Positions 18,099 to 27,815 are shown, counted from the first letter of the stretch. The stretch: 64,000 bases of DNA from Salinibacterium sp. ZJ450 (GCF_011751885.2 NZ_CP061771.1:1178001-1242000); one strand, 5' to 3'. Numbers and translations: made by a program. Notes: generated by a model from the sequence alone, not told the origin.

Positions 18099-18686
18099 GT
18101 GACCGACACCCCCGTGGCACGTCCGAACAACTGGAACGTGCCGAACGCGATCACCGTCCTGCGGATCCTGATGATCCCGCTGTTCGTCTGGATGCTGCTG
18201 CTGGACGACGGGCAGGACGGCGCCCTCCGCTGGTGGGCCGCGGTCGTCTTCATCGTGGCGATCGCCACCGACGGGATCGACGGGTACATCGCCCGCCGGT
18301 ACAACCTGGTCACCGACCTGGGTAAGTTGCTCGATCCGATCGCCGACAAGGGCCTGACCGGCGCCGCCCTGATCTGTCTCGCCATCCTGGCCGAACTGCC
18401 GTGGTGGGTGGTCGTGCTCGTGCTGGTGCGCGAGATCGGCATCACGGTGTGGCGGTTCGTCGAACTGCGGAAGGGTCTTGTCATCCCGGCCTCCCGCGGT
18501 GGCAAGCTGAAGACGCTGGCGCAGGCGGTCGCCATCTCGTTGGCACTGCTGCCGTTGTGGACTGTGTTCGGCGACTGGGTGCACTGGCTGAACGGCATCA
18601 CCATGACGATCGCGGTGCTGCTCACCGTACTGTCCGGGCTCGACTACCTGATCCAGTCGCGCCGACAGAACCAGACAGCGGTATGA
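18099..18686 (+). CDS. pgsA: CDP-diacylglycerol--glycerol-3-phosphate 3-phosphatidyltransferase
   Basis: A 195-residue membrane enzyme that makes phosphatidylglycerol phosphate, the first committed step to phosphatidylglycerol and cardiolipin. The CDP-alcohol phosphotransferase signature is visible near residues 47-73 as DGIDGYIARR, then G and two aspartates in DLGKLLDPIADK. N-terminal NVPNAITVLRI is typical. About four to five transmembrane helices are seen. The GTG start lies 3 bp after ftsK, and the TGA overlaps the pncC ATG, so the three genes form one unit, as in mycobacteria. Confidence 0.93.
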   Translation: MTDTPVARPNNWNVPNAITVLRILMIPLFVWMLLLDDGQDGALRWWAAVVFIVAIATDGIDGYIARRYNLVTDLGKLLDPIADKGLTGAALICLAILAELPWWVVVLVLVREIGITVWRFVELRKGLVIPASRGGKLKTLAQAVAISLALLPLWTVFGDWVHWLNGITMTIAVLLTVLSGLDYLIQSRRQNQTAV

Positions 18687-19198
18687 GCGACAGCGTCATC
18701 CCCGGCAAGCCCGATGCCCCCGCGACGTTCATCACCGAGCTCGTCGCAGACCTCGCCGCACGCGGGCTCACCCTCGCCGTGGCCGAGTCGCTGACCGGTG
18801 GATTGCTCACCGCCGAGTTCATCCGGCCGGCCGGCGCATCCGCTGTCGTCGTCGGGGGAGTGGTCGCCTACGACACCGCCCTCAAGGCCAGCCTGCTCGG
18901 CGTCGACCAGGACCTGCTCGACGCCCACGGTCCGGTGCATCCCGAGGTGGCGCGGCAGATGGCCGACCGGGTGCGCCACGTGCTCGCGGTCGACGGACGC
19001 CCGGCCGACCTCGGCCTGTCCACCACCGGCGTTGCCGGACCCGACCCCCAAGAGGGGGCCGCCGTCGGCACCGTGTTCATCGGCATCGCGGTCGGACGGC
19101 GAACGGATGCCGTGGAGCTTCACCTTGACGGCTCGCGCGACCAGATCCGGGCCCGTGTCGTCGGCGAGGCTGTGGCCGCACTCGCCGCTAGAATCTGA
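18683..19198 (+). CDS. pncC: CinA-family nicotinamide-nucleotide amidohydrolase
   Basis: A 171-residue stand-alone CinA C-terminal domain. Family members deamidate nicotinamide mononucleotide in NAD recycling. LAVAESLTGGLL near residues 31-42 and STTGVAGPDP near residue 113 are the conserved active-site segments. The N-terminal MoCF-like domain of full CinA is absent, as in many Actinobacteria. The ATG overlaps the pgsA stop codon (ATGA). The 141 bp that follow lead to clgR and contain its promoter region. Confidence 0.9.
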   Translation: MSDSVIPGKPDAPATFITELVADLAARGLTLAVAESLTGGLLTAEFIRPAGASAVVVGGVVAYDTALKASLLGVDQDLLDAHGPVHPEVARQMADRVRHVLAVDGRPADLGLSTTGVAGPDPQEGAAVGTVFIGIAVGRRTDAVELHLDGSRDQIRARVVGEAVAALAARI

Positions 19199-19339
19199 GC
19201 AAGAAGCCCCGGGGAATACCGTCGGTTTCGATCCTGTTACAGCTAGTGAATTCACAAGCGTCACACAGCCCTGGCTGGTTAGAGTTTGATCAGTTTCGGT
19301 TGTAGTGTTACAGACCCAGAGTTCGAGGAGGAGGATCCC

Positions 19340-19648
19340 ATGGTTCTGGTACGTCAGGAAATTGGTGACGTTCTTCGGGACTTCCGCCTGCAAAAGGGAC
19401 GAACCCTTCGTCAAGTGGCCGGCAAGGCCAGCGTGGCGCTCGGTTACCTCAGCGAGGTGGAACGAGGCCAGAAAGAGGCAAGCTCAGAGATTCTCGCTTC
19501 AGTAGCGGATGCTCTGGACACCCCGATCTCCGTCATCATGCGCGAAGTCGGCGATCGTCTCGCCGTTCTTGAGGGGCTCGACCCCATCCCCGACAGCATC
19601 CCCGACGACCTCGTCGCGGAGTTCGATTCCGGGTTCGTCCGTTCATAG
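19340..19648 (+). CDS. clgR: XRE-family transcriptional regulator ClgR
   Basis: A 102-residue DNA-binding protein with one helix-turn-helix (about residues 18-45, TLRQVAGKASVALGYLSEVE), followed by RGQKEASSEILASVADALD, the signature of ClgR/PopR. In Actinobacteria ClgR activates clp protease and other proteostasis genes and is itself degraded by Clp. The ATG at 19340 has a very strong GAGGAGGAGG site 5 nt upstream; an in-frame GTG-side extension to 19286 is less likely. The order pgsA-pncC-clgR matches mycobacteria. A perfect hairpin terminator follows. Confidence 0.93.
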   Translation: MVLVRQEIGDVLRDFRLQKGRTLRQVAGKASVALGYLSEVERGQKEASSEILASVADALDTPISVIMREVGDRLAVLEGLDPIPDSIPDDLVAEFDSGFVRS

Positions 19649-19667
19649 CGACGGCCCCACGAGCCAG

Positions 19668-19695
19668 ATGGTCCCCCGGTACGCCGGGGGACCAT
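19668..19695 (+). terminator. Perfect 12-bp hairpin terminator after clgR
   Basis: ATGGTCCCCCGG (19668-19679) pairs perfectly with CCGGGGGACCAT (19684-19695) around a TACG loop. There is no long T run. It ends one base before the -10 hexamer of the next gene. Confidence 0.8.
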
Positions 19696-19701
19696 TACCG
19701 T
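19696..19701 (+). promoter_or_regulatory. -10 element of a likely leaderless DUF3046 transcript
   Basis: TACCGT ends 7 nt before ATG 19709 and abuts the preceding terminator hairpin, so the hairpin would occupy the promoter spacer. Confidence 0.45.
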
Positions 19702-19708
19702 TAACCGC

Positions 19709-19930
19709 ATGCGTGTGTCGGAGTTCTGGATCGCCGTCGGCGACGAGTTCGGAGCCTACGGACGGGTGCTCGCCCGCGACCTGGCCCTGAACGACATTGG
19801 CGGGCTGACCGCGGAGCAGGCGATCGCCGCGGGCGTGCCGCCGCGAACGATCTGGCTCGCCCTGGCCCGGGCGAGCGACGTGCCGGAGTCCCGCTGGTAC
19901 GGGGTCGGCCAGCGCGAGCCGAAGAAGTAG
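19709..19930 (+). CDS. DUF3046 family protein
   Basis: A 73-residue small protein matching the actinobacterial DUF3046 pattern: N-terminal MRVSEFWIAVGDEFG, ARDLALNDIGGLTAEQA, and AGVPPRTIWLALARASDVPESRWYG. These proteins sit next to recA in many Actinobacteria, as here, but their function is not established. No ribosome site precedes the ATG, and a TACCGT hexamer lies 7 nt upstream, so a leaderless message is likely. Confidence 0.85.
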   Translation: MRVSEFWIAVGDEFGAYGRVLARDLALNDIGGLTAEQAIAAGVPPRTIWLALARASDVPESRWYGVGQREPKK

Positions 19931-19961
19931 TTCGAATTCATCGCGACACGCCCGCACACTC

Positions 19962-19977
19962 TCGAACAATTGTTCGA
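19962..19977. promoter_or_regulatory. LexA-binding SOS box of recA
   Basis: TCGAACAATTGTTCGA is a perfect palindromic match to the actinobacterial SOS box TCGAAC-N4-GTTCGA. It covers the -35 and spacer positions of the promoter whose -10 is TAGTCT at 19985-19990. Confidence 0.93.
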
Positions 19978-19984
19978 ACTTCTG

Positions 19985-20203
19985 TAGTCTCCTCAACAGC
20001 AGCAGTCGAAAACGAGTTGTGCACTCTGCGCGTGTGATCCGGTGCAATGTCGGTGGTCGAGCGTAGATTCTGACTCAAGCGACGGGATCATTTCCCGCGC
20101 TGCTAACCAGCCCTTGTCGGGGGGCTGGAGGCCTTGCTCCATCGGCCACCAGCGGATCGACAGCCTATGGGCAGCAACCCACGACTCCTGAGGAGACCAG
20201 CAG
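19985..20203 (+). promoter_or_regulatory. recA -10 element and long 5' leader
   Basis: TAGTCT at 19985-19990 is placed correctly behind the SOS box to be the recA -10, which puts the start of transcription near 19997 and leaves a leader of about 205 nt. The leader holds a hairpin CCAGCCC/GGGCTGG (20107-20113 with 20122-20128) and ends in a TGAGGAG ribosome site. I see no open gene in it. Confidence 0.55.
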
Positions 20204-21358
20204 ATGCCATCAGCAGCAGACCGCGACAAAGCCCTTGAAACGGCTCTCGCCCAGATCGACCGTCAGTTCGGCAAGGGCGCCATCATGCGCCTCGGCAGCG
20301 ATGACCGTGCCCCGGTCGCCGTTATCCCTACCGGCTCCATCGCCCTCGACGTCGCCCTCGGCATTGGCGGGCTGCCACGCGGCCGCGTCGTCGAGATCTA
20401 CGGGCCGGAGTCCTCGGGTAAGACCACCCTCACCCTGCACGCCATCGCCAACGCCCAGCGCGACGGAGGCATCGCCGCCTTCATCGACGCGGAGCACGCG
20501 CTCGACCCTGAGTACGCCAAGAAGCTGGGCGTCGACATCGATGCCCTGCTGGTGTCGCAGCCGGACACCGGAGAGCAGGCACTCGAGATCGCCGACATGC
20601 TGGTGCGCAGCGGCTCGATCGACCTGATCGTCATCGACTCCGTGGCGGCTCTGGTGCCGCGCGCCGAGATTGAGGGTGAGATGGGCGACACCCACGTCGG
20701 CCTGCAGGCGCGCCTGATGTCCCAGGCGCTGCGCAAGCTCACCGGTGGGCTCAGCCAGACCGGCACCACCATGATCTTCATCAACCAGCTGCGCGAGAAG
20801 ATCGGGGTGTTCTTCGGCAGCCCCGAGACCACCGCCGGCGGTAAGGCGCTCAAGTTCTACGCGTCGGTGCGACTCGACATCCGCCGCATCGAGACCCTGA
20901 AAGACGGCGGCGACGCCGTCGGTAACCGCACCAGGGTCAAGGTGGTCAAGAACAAGATGGCGCCGCCCTTCAAACAGGCCGAGTTCGACATCCTGTACGG
21001 CGTCGGCATCTCCCGCGAGGGCAGCCTGATCGACTTCGGTGTCGAGCACGGCATCGTGCGCAAGTCCGGTGCCTGGTACACCTACGAGGGTGACCAGCTC
21101 GGGCAGGGCAAGGAGAACTCCCGCAACTTCCTGCTGCAGAACCCCACGATCGCCGCGGAGATCGAGCGCAAGATCCTGAACAAGCTCGGGGTCGGCGCCG
21201 AGGGCAAGGCAGCCGTGGCAGCCGAAGCCAGCGCGGCCGCCGCCGCTGCGGCTGCGGCGGCCGACGGTGCCGGCGCAGTCAAGGGCGTTGCTGACAAGAC
21301 CGGTGCTGACAAGGCCCCGACGACCATTCCCAAGGTCGCTGCCCGCAAGGGAGCGTAA
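20204..21358 (+). CDS. recA: Recombinase RecA
   Basis: A 384-residue RecA that forms filaments on single-stranded DNA, drives strand exchange and activates LexA self-cleavage. Walker A is GPESSGKT at residues 67-74. Walker B is [12 protein letters not shown]. The L2 loop region has [14 protein letters not shown], and the C-terminal core has [14 protein letters not shown]. No intein interrupts it. An alanine run and a low-complexity Lys/Ala/Asp tail (about residues 330-384) replace the usual acidic tail. The SOS box at 19962 shows LexA control. recX follows after 2 bp. Confidence 0.99.
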   Translation: MPSAADRDKALETALAQIDRQFGKGAIMRLGSDDRAPVAVIPTGSIALDVALGIGGLPRGRVVEIYGPESSGKTTLTLHAIANAQRDGGIAAFIDAEHALDPEYAKKLGVDIDALLVSQPDTGEQALEIADMLVRSGSIDLIVIDSVAALVPRAEIEGEMGDTHVGLQARLMSQALRKLTGGLSQTGTTMIFINQLREKIGVFFGSPETTAGGKALKFYASVRLDIRRIETLKDGGDAVGNRTRVKVVKNKMAPPFKQAEFDILYGVGISREGSLIDFGVEHGIVRKSGAWYTYEGDQLGQGKENSRNFLLQNPTIAAEIERKILNKLGVGAEGKAAVAAEASAAAAAAAAAADGAGAVKGVADKTGADKAPTTIPKVAARKGA

Positions 21359-21360
21359 CC

Positions 21361-22173
21361 GTGGACGACGACGGCCTGGCCCCGGTCATTTGGCTTCGGC
21401 CAGCCGGAGCCCGGCCGTCCTCGCCCGACCCCGACGAGCCTCGCCAGGATGGGGCTGACGCCCAGCCTGCAGGCGGGCCGGAGCGGCCGATTCCGTTCCC
21501 GCGCGCCCACATCGACGAGAGCGACAGCAACGCGGGGGCCAGTCACACCAGCGCGGGTAGCGCTGGGCCGGGCGATACGCGCGCGGGCAGCGCAGGCTGG
21601 GATGACACTGGCACGGGCAACCGCGGCTGGGATGACACCGATTCAAGCGAAACGGACAGCGACGACACGCCAGCCCTCGACCAGGCACAGATCGAGAAGA
21701 TCAGCCTGGGGGCGCTGACCCGGCGCGGGGTCTCGTCCCGCGAGATGCAGCGTGTGCTGGTCAGGCGTGGCGTGGAACCAGAGGCGGCCGACGCCGAGGT
21801 GGAACGGCTCGAACGAGTCGGCCTGCTCGATGACACGGCGCTGGCCGAGACCCTGGTCCGCACCCTCCGCGACCGCAAGGGCCTCGGCAAGTCGGCCCTC
21901 AAGGCGGAGCTTGGGCGCCGGCTGATCGACTCGGTGGCCATCGAGGCGGCGCTCGACGAGACGGACGCCGACGACGAGGCGGCGCGTGCGCTCGAGGTTG
22001 CGATGAAACGCGCCCCGCAGCTGCGCTCCCTTGAGCGGGAGGTGGCGGTGCGCCGGCTGACCGCGTTCCTGATGCGCAAGGGCTACTCCGGCGGCGTCGT
22101 GCGCAGCGCCGTGGACACGGCACTCGGCGGGTATCGCCCTCGCGGCAACCCCAGTTCCGTGCGCTTCGAGTAG
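21361..22173 (+). CDS. recX: Regulatory protein RecX with long disordered N-terminus
   Basis: A 270-residue RecX, the modulator that caps RecA filaments. The conserved helical-repeat part covers only about residues 100-270, with LGALTRRGVSSREMQRVLVR, LERVGLLDDTALAETLVRTL and the closing FLMRKGYSGGVVRSAVDTAL. The first 100 residues are disordered and contain degenerate repeats built from AGSAG and WDDT units. The GTG start lies 2 bp after recA, so the genes are cotranscribed and SOS-controlled. An internal start near residue 95 is possible but has no clear ribosome site. Confidence 0.92.
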   Translation: MDDDGLAPVIWLRPAGARPSSPDPDEPRQDGADAQPAGGPERPIPFPRAHIDESDSNAGASHTSAGSAGPGDTRAGSAGWDDTGTGNRGWDDTDSSETDSDDTPALDQAQIEKISLGALTRRGVSSREMQRVLVRRGVEPEAADAEVERLERVGLLDDTALAETLVRTLRDRKGLGKSALKAELGRRLIDSVAIEAALDETDADDEAARALEVAMKRAPQLRSLEREVAVRRLTAFLMRKGYSGGVVRSAVDTALGGYRPRGNPSSVRFE

Positions 22174-22263
22174 CGCGGCGCGCAGCCGGTGCCGGGGTCG
22201 TCGAGGCCTCTCCGCCCCGCCGCTTCGGCACGCCGGTCCCACCCGCCGTAAACTGTCTGCACC

Positions 22264-23796
22264 ATGACCGAGACCCAGACGCCGCCGCGCACCTACGAGG
22301 TGCGCACGTTCGGCTGCCAGATGAATGTGCACGACTCCGAGCGGCTGAGCGGGTCGCTTGAAGCGGCCGGCTACGTGCGGGCGCAAAATGGCGATGCCGA
22401 CGTTGTGGTGATCAACACCTGCGCCGTGCGCGAGAACGCCGACAACAAGCTCTACGGCAACCTGGGCCACCTGGCCAGCGTCAAGAAGAAGCACGACGGC
22501 ATGCAGATCGCGGTCGGCGGCTGCCTCGCCCAGAAAGACAAGTCCGTCATCCTGGAGAAGGCGCCGTGGGTCGATGTGGTCTTCGGCACCCACAACATGG
22601 GCTCGCTGCCTGCCCTGCTGGAGCGGGCCAGGCACAACGACGAGGCTCAGCTCGAGATCCTCGAGTCGCTCGATGTCTTTCCCTCCACCCTGCCCACCCG
22701 GCGGGAGTCCAGCTACAGCGGCTGGGTATCGGTGTCGGTCGGCTGCAACAACACCTGCACCTTCTGCATCGTGCCGTCGCTGCGCGGCAAGGAACGCGAC
22801 CGCCGTCCGGGCGACGTGCTCGCCGAAATCCAGGCGCTCGTCGACGACGGGGCGATCGAGGTCACCCTGCTCGGCCAGAACGTCAACTCCTACGGCGTGG
22901 AATTCGGCGACCGGCAGGCGTTCAGCAAGCTGCTGCGCGCGGCCGGCCGGATCGAGGGCCTGGAGCGCATCCGGTTCACCAGTCCACACCCCGCGGCGTT
23001 CACCGATGACGTGATCGACGCCATGGCCGAGACCCCCGCGGTGATGCCACAGCTGCACATGCCGCTGCAGTCCGGCTCGGACCGCATCCTCCGATCGATG
23101 CGCCGCAGCTACCGTTCGGAGAAGTTCCTCGGCATCCTGGACCGTGTGCGTCAGCAGATGCCACACGCCGCGATCAGCACCGACATCATCGTGGGCTTCC
23201 CCGGCGAGACCGAAGAGGACTTCCAGAACACCCTGCGGGTGGTGGAACAGGCTCGCTTCGCCTCCGCGTTCACCTTCCAGTACTCCATCCGCCCCGGCAC
23301 GCCGGCCGCCACCATGCCCGACCAGGTGCCGAAGGAGGTCGTGCAGGAACGCTACGAGCGGCTGGCGGCGCTGCAGGATCGCATCAGCTGGGAAGAGAAC
23401 CAGACGCTCATCGGCCAGCAGGTGCGAGTGCTTGTCGCCACAGGTGAGGGCAAGAAGGATGCCGAGCGGCACCGGCTCTCCGGACGCGCCGAAGACAGCC
23501 GGCTCGTGCACTTCGATGTGCCGACGGGCAGCCAGACGCCCCGCCCGGGCGACGTGGTGACCGTGCAGATCACCGAAGCCGCACCGTTCCACCTGATCGC
23601 GGACTCAATCGATGGGGCGCCGCTCGCGGTTCGCCGCACCCGCGCCGGAGACGCCTGGGATCGTGCGCAGGCGGAGTCCTGCGCCGTCCCGACACCCACG
23701 GAGCCCGGCGCCAAGAAGGGCGCCGTGTCCCTCGGGCTCCCGACGCTGCGTGTGGCGACACTGCCGATCTACGATGTCTCCGACGGACAGCGCTAG
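22264..23796 (+). CDS. miaB: tRNA-2-methylthio-N6-dimethylallyladenosine synthase
   Basis: A 510-residue radical SAM methylthiotransferase that adds the ms2 group to i6A37 of tRNAs. The N-terminal UPF0004 domain carries the auxiliary-cluster cysteines in [15 protein letters not shown] and GGCLAQKD. The radical SAM cluster is CNNTCTFC near residue 160. A TRAM domain follows (about residues 375-440), and the last 60 residues form an extra tail. TAAACT at 22249-22254 lies 9 nt before the ATG, and no ribosome site is seen. miaA overlaps its 3' end, pairing the two steps of one tRNA modification. Confidence 0.97.
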   Translation: MTETQTPPRTYEVRTFGCQMNVHDSERLSGSLEAAGYVRAQNGDADVVVINTCAVRENADNKLYGNLGHLASVKKKHDGMQIAVGGCLAQKDKSVILEKAPWVDVVFGTHNMGSLPALLERARHNDEAQLEILESLDVFPSTLPTRRESSYSGWVSVSVGCNNTCTFCIVPSLRGKERDRRPGDVLAEIQALVDDGAIEVTLLGQNVNSYGVEFGDRQAFSKLLRAAGRIEGLERIRFTSPHPAAFTDDVIDAMAETPAVMPQLHMPLQSGSDRILRSMRRSYRSEKFLGILDRVRQQMPHAAISTDIIVGFPGETEEDFQNTLRVVEQARFASAFTFQYSIRPGTPAATMPDQVPKEVVQERYERLAALQDRISWEENQTLIGQQVRVLVATGEGKKDAERHRLSGRAEDSRLVHFDVPTGSQTPRPGDVVTVQITEAAPFHLIADSIDGAPLAVRRTRAGDAWDRAQAESCAVPTPTEPGAKKGAVSLGLPTLRVATLPIYDVSDGQR

Positions 23797-24718
23797 CCCC
23801 GCCGCGTTCATCGCCGTCGTCGGGGCCACCGGCACCGGCAAATCCGCGCTGTCCCTCGACCTCGCCGAGAGCCTGGCGGCTCGCGACATCCGGGCCGAGA
23901 TCGTCAACGCCGATGCGATGCAGCTGTACCGGGGCATGGACATCGGCACGGCCAAACTGCCGGAAGCTGAACGTCGCGGCATCCGGCACCACATGCTCGA
24001 TGTGCTGGACGTCACCGACGAGGCCACCGTCGCCCGCTACCAGCCTGAGGCGCGCGCCGCGGTGGACGCCGTTGCCGCGACCGGTGCCGTGCCGATCCTC
24101 GTCGGAGGCAGCGGCCTGTACGTCTCGAGTGTGCTGTTCGACTTCAAGTTCCCCGGCACAGACCCGGTAGTCCGGGAACGGCTGGAGGCGGAACTCGCGG
24201 CCAAGGGACCGGGCGAGCTGTTCCGCCGCCTGCACGCCGCCGACCCGATCTCCTCCGCATCGATTGGCCCGTCGAACGGCCGCCGGATCGTGCGCGCCCT
24301 CGAGGTGATCGAACTCACCGGCAAGCCGTTCAGCGCCGGGCTTCCCGAGCAGCCGCGGTACTGGCGGCCGGTGACCATCATCGGCCTGTCCACGCCCCGC
24401 GACGAGCTCGTACCGCGGCTCGACGCCCGGGTGACCGGGATGTGGGCGGACGGCCTGATCGCCGAGGTGCAGGGGCTGCTGCCGCGGGGCATCGAGCGGG
24501 GCGTCACCGCCAGCCGGGCAATCGGCTACGCGCAGGCGATCGCGCAGATTCGTGGCGACCTGTCCGAAGCGGACGCCATCGAACAGACCGCATCGCTCAC
24601 CCGGCGATACGCCCGGCGCCAGGTCAGCTGGTTCAAGCGATACGCGCACACCCACTGGCTTGATTACGACGACCCGGCCCGCGTCGAGGCCGCGCTCAAC
24701 GCCGCCAACTACGATTGA
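23774..24718 (+). CDS. miaA: tRNA dimethylallyltransferase
   Basis: A 314-residue enzyme that transfers a dimethylallyl group to A37 of UNN-reading tRNAs, giving the substrate of MiaB. The P-loop [12 protein letters not shown] lies near residues 15-26, followed by [17 protein letters not shown] and [12 protein letters not shown] 23774 overlaps the miaB stop by 23 bp; the frame is open upstream only as a miaB shadow. dapF starts 4 bp after the stop, so miaB-miaA-dapF form one unit. Confidence 0.96.
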   Translation: MSPTDSASPAAFIAVVGATGTGKSALSLDLAESLAARDIRAEIVNADAMQLYRGMDIGTAKLPEAERRGIRHHMLDVLDVTDEATVARYQPEARAAVDAVAATGAVPILVGGSGLYVSSVLFDFKFPGTDPVVRERLEAELAAKGPGELFRRLHAADPISSASIGPSNGRRIVRALEVIELTGKPFSAGLPEQPRYWRPVTIIGLSTPRDELVPRLDARVTGMWADGLIAEVQGLLPRGIERGVTASRAIGYAQAIAQIRGDLSEADAIEQTASLTRRYARRQVSWFKRYAHTHWLDYDDPARVEAALNAANYD

Positions 24719-24722
24719 GCGC

Positions 24723-25598
24723 GTGACCACTCTGCACTTCACCAAGGGCCACGGCACGGGCAACGACTTCGTGCTGTTCGCCGACCCCGACGGCCAAATA
24801 GACCTGACGCCTGATCAGATCGCGGCAATCGCCGACCGCCACTTCGGTGTGGGCGGCGACGGTGTGATCCGCGCGGTGAAGTCCCGGAACCTCGCCGACG
24901 GCGCCGACGCCCTCGCCGAGGACGACGGGGCCGAATGGTTCATGGACTACTACAACGCGGACGGCAGCATCGCCGAGATGTGCGGCAACGGCATCCGCGT
25001 GTTCGCGCGCTTCCTCTTCGACAACGGGCTCGCCGAACTCGCGCCCGGTGACACCATGGCGATCGGCACCCGCGCGGGCGTGCGTGACCTGCAGCGCAAC
25101 CACACCGGATTCCAGGTCGACCTCGGCCGCTGGCAACTCGATGGCGGAGAACCGCTGGTGCGGGCGAAGAACCTGCCGGTAGCCCGGCCCGGCCTCGGCA
25201 TCAGCGTGGGCAACCCGCACGTGGTGGTCGCGCTCGCGAGCGACGACGAACTGCAAAGCGCCGACCTCACATACATCCCCGTCCTCGACCCGCCAGCGCC
25301 GAACGGCGCCAACGTCGAATTCGTGGTGCCGAGCGACCCGCTGGTAAAAGACGGCGTCGGACAGATCCGGATGCGCGTGCACGAGCGCGGCGTGGGGGAG
25401 ACCCTGAGCTGCGGCACCGGTGCCGCGGCGGCGGCGCTCGCCACCCGGCACTGGGCAGGTTCTGGCGCGCCTAACCAGTGGAAGGTCGAGGTTCCCGGCG
25501 GAACCGTGGGCGTGCGGATGTTCCCGACCGAGGACGGAGAGCACGTCTCGCTGAGCGGGCCCGCGGAGCTGGTCTACGAGGGCACCCTGACGATCTAG
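24723..25598 (+). CDS. dapF: Diaminopimelate epimerase
   Basis: A 291-residue cofactor-free epimerase that converts LL- to meso-diaminopimelate for peptidoglycan and lysine. The two catalytic cysteines lie in [14 protein letters not shown] (about residue 84) and [14 protein letters not shown] (about residue 230). The N-terminal KGHGTGNDF motif is typical. The GTG start is 4 bp after miaA. Its stop codon directly abuts the stop codon of the convergent methyltransferase. Confidence 0.96.
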   Translation: MTTLHFTKGHGTGNDFVLFADPDGQIDLTPDQIAAIADRHFGVGGDGVIRAVKSRNLADGADALAEDDGAEWFMDYYNADGSIAEMCGNGIRVFARFLFDNGLAELAPGDTMAIGTRAGVRDLQRNHTGFQVDLGRWQLDGGEPLVRAKNLPVARPGLGISVGNPHVVVALASDDELQSADLTYIPVLDPPAPNGANVEFVVPSDPLVKDGVGQIRMRVHERGVGETLSCGTGAAAAALATRHWAGSGAPNQWKVEVPGGTVGVRMFPTEDGEHVSLSGPAELVYEGTLTI

Positions 25599-26207
25599 CT
25601 ACCGCTTGCGCGCCCGCAGCACCCGGAAGCCCTTGTTCGTCGCGGCCTTGGTGAAGCTGTAGTCGTCAGGGAACGTCGTCTGCAGCCAGCGGTGCAGCGA
25701 GTCGGAGCCGAGGTTCTTGGCAACCACCATCCACGCGTCGGCGTCGTGCTCCAACCGGGGCAGCCAGAGCTGCAACATGTTGTGCAGCTCGTCCTTGCCG
25801 ACCCGGATCGGCGGGTTCGACCAGATGGTCATGAACCGGATGTCGTCGGGAACATCTTCCGGGCGGACCGCGTTGACATTGGTGGCGCCGACCGCGTCGG
25901 CGTTCCGCCGCACCAGGTCGAGCGCACGCTCGTTGACATCCACCGCCCACACGGTGGCGCGAGGTGACAGCAGAGCCAGGGTGAGCGTGATCGGCCCCCA
26001 GCCGGCACCGAGATCGAGCAGATTTCCGCCGGGAGGAGGCGCGGGCGTGTTGGCCAGCAGCACTTGGGTTCCGACGTCAATACGATCGGGGCTGAAGATG
26101 CCGCTGGCGGTGGTCAGCTCATAGGTTTCCCCGGCGAGGCGGGCGTGGAAATGACGCAGATTGGCCTCGCTCGCGGGCATCTGGGAAAAGTAATGCTCGG
26201 TGGCCAT
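25599..26207 (-). CDS. Class I SAM-dependent methyltransferase (RsmC/RlmG-like)
   Basis: A 202-residue methyltransferase. The SAM-binding motif I is LLDLGAGWGPITL near residue 62, and the catalytic WSNPPIRVGK motif (NPP) near residue 130 is typical of RsmC/RlmG-type N2-guanine methyltransferases, so rRNA is the likely substrate. Only one methyltransferase domain is present. ATG 26207 gives MATEHYFSQ; TAAGTT lies 7 nt upstream on the minus strand, pointing to a leaderless message. An in-frame upstream start at 26231 is less likely. It is divergent from hflX. Confidence 0.86.
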   Translation of the reverse strand: MATEHYFSQMPASEANLRHFHARLAGETYELTTASGIFSPDRIDVGTQVLLANTPAPPPGGNLLDLGAGWGPITLTLALLSPRATVWAVDVNERALDLVRRNADAVGATNVNAVRPEDVPDDIRFMTIWSNPPIRVGKDELHNMLQLWLPRLEHDADAWMVVAKNLGSDSLHRWLQTTFPDDYSFTKAATNKGFRVLRARKR

Positions 26208-26214
26208 GCAGAGA

Positions 26215-26242
26215 AACTTACCGAATACCAAGGAACTAGGGT
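26215..26242. promoter_or_regulatory. Divergent -10 elements of the methyltransferase and hflX
   Basis: The minus strand reads TAAGTT (26220 down to 26215), 7 nt before the methyltransferase ATG. The plus strand reads TAGGGT (26237-26242), 7 nt before the hflX ATG. Neither gene has a Shine-Dalgarno. Confidence 0.45.
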
Positions 26243-26249
26243 TAAGCCA

Positions 26250-27770
26250 ATGACTGATGACTTGTCGCCCGACGACGGCCAGAGCGCCGTTGACCGCGTC
26301 CTCGCCGCTGAGGGCAGCCGCGCCGCAGGCTACACGCGGTTCGGATCCGGCCGCGCCACGGCGCTGAACGCCACCGACAACTACGTGGGATCGGCCGACG
26401 GCGACCAGTTCGAGCGCGAGGACCGGGCAGCGCTTCGTCGCGTGCAGGGCCTGTCGACGGAACTGGAAGACGTCACAGAGGTTGAGTACCGGCAGCTGCG
26501 GCTCGAGAACGTCGTACTCATCGGGATCTACTCGAGCGGGTCGCTCGACGACGCCGAGAACTCGCTGCGCGAACTGTCCGCCCTGGCCGAAACCGCGGGC
26601 GCCGTCGTGCTCGACGGGCTACTGCAACGTCGGCCGCATCCCGACCCCAGCACCTACCTCGGTAAGGGCAAGGCGCAGGAATTGGCCGACATTGTGCGCG
26701 CCGTCGGCGCCGACACCGTCATCGCAGACACCGAGCTGGCCCCGAGCCAGCGCCGTGCGCTGGAGGATGTCGTGAAGGTGAAGGTGATCGACCGCACCGC
26801 CGTCATCCTCGACATCTTCAGCCAGCACGCGAAGAGCCGAGAGGGCAAGGCCCAGGTGGAGCTGGCGCAGCTCGAATACCTGCTTCCCCGACTGCGTGGC
26901 TGGGGTGAGTCGATGAGCCGGCAGGCCGGTGGACAGGTCGGTGGCGCCGGCGCCGGAATGGGCAGCCGCGGACCCGGTGAAACCAAGATCGAACTGGACC
27001 GCCGCCGCATCCACACCCGGATGGCGCGGCTGCGCAAGCAGATCAAGGGATTCTCGCCCGCCCGAGAGGCCAAGCGGGCCAACCGTGGACGCTTCGAAGT
27101 GCCGAGCGTCGCCATCGCCGGCTACACCAACGCCGGCAAATCCAGCCTGCTCAACCGCATCACCCAGGCCGGGGTGCTCGTGGAGAACGCCCTGTTCGCC
27201 ACCCTCGACGCCACCGTGCGACGCAGCCGCACCCCCGACGGCCGGCTGTACACCCTCGCCGACACTGTCGGATTCGTGCGCAACCTGCCGCACCAGTTGG
27301 TGGAGGCGTTCCGCTCCACCCTCGAAGAGGTCAAACAGTCCGACATCATCGTGCACGTCGTCGATGGCTCACACCCGGATCCGGGCAGTCAGATCGCCAC
27401 GGTGCGCGATGTGATCGGCGAGATCGATGCCCGCGACATCCCGGAGATCCTGGTCTTCAACAAGGCCGACCTGATCGATGACGACCAGCGCCTGCTGCTG
27501 CGCGGACTGCAACCCGACGCGATCTTCGTCTCGGCGCGCACGGGCGAGGGCATCGACGAACTGCAGCGGCGGATCGCCGAGGTGCTGCCCGCGCCCGAGG
27601 TCGAGGTCACGCTGCTCGTACCGTACGACAGGGGCGACGTCATTTCGCGCCTTCACGTGCAGGGCAGAGTGCTGAAGACGGAGTACCTGGAAAAAGGCAC
27701 CAGAGTGCGGGCGCTGGTTCACCCATCACGGGTGGACGCGCTCACCGACTTCGTCGAGCACCGCGGCTGA
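26250..27770 (+). CDS. hflX: GTPase HflX
   Basis: A 506-residue GTPase that in bacteria binds the 50S subunit and can split stalled or heat-damaged ribosomes. An N-terminal extension (about 85 residues) precedes the HflX domain with LDGLLQRRPHPDPSTYLGKG. GGQVGGAGAGMGSRGPGETK marks the coiled-coil junction. G motifs are GYTNAGKSSL, DTVGFV and FNKADL. ATG 26250 follows TAGGGT by 7 nt; the longer open frame upstream is antisense to the methyltransferase and rejected. It converges with lexA. Confidence 0.95.
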   Translation: MTDDLSPDDGQSAVDRVLAAEGSRAAGYTRFGSGRATALNATDNYVGSADGDQFEREDRAALRRVQGLSTELEDVTEVEYRQLRLENVVLIGIYSSGSLDDAENSLRELSALAETAGAVVLDGLLQRRPHPDPSTYLGKGKAQELADIVRAVGADTVIADTELAPSQRRALEDVVKVKVIDRTAVILDIFSQHAKSREGKAQVELAQLEYLLPRLRGWGESMSRQAGGQVGGAGAGMGSRGPGETKIELDRRRIHTRMARLRKQIKGFSPAREAKRANRGRFEVPSVAIAGYTNAGKSSLLNRITQAGVLVENALFATLDATVRRSRTPDGRLYTLADTVGFVRNLPHQLVEAFRSTLEEVKQSDIIVHVVDGSHPDPGSQIATVRDVIGEIDARDIPEILVFNKADLIDDDQRLLLRGLQPDAIFVSARTGEGIDELQRRIAEVLPAPEVEVTLLVPYDRGDVISRLHVQGRVLKTEYLEKGTRVRALVHPSRVDALTDFVEHRG

Positions 27771-27787
27771 GCGGCCCCGCCGCTCGG

Positions 27788-27815
27788 TGACCGGGTCGGC
27801 GGGATCCGCCGGTCA
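27788..27815. terminator. Hairpin between convergent hflX and lexA
   Basis: CGGCGG (27797-27802) pairs with CCGCCG (27806-27811) around a 3-nt loop, and TGAC/GTCA can add an outer arm. It lies between the two stop codons and may end transcription from both sides. There is no T run. Confidence 0.45.

Noticed and set aside
20204-21358. Intein in recA
   Set aside because: Some actinobacterial recA genes carry one, but all RecA motifs are contiguous here and the length is normal.
22249-22254. Full -35/-10 promoter for miaB
   Set aside because: TAAACT is a good -10, but it is 9 nt from the ATG and no -35 is visible, so it is mentioned only within the leaderless pattern.
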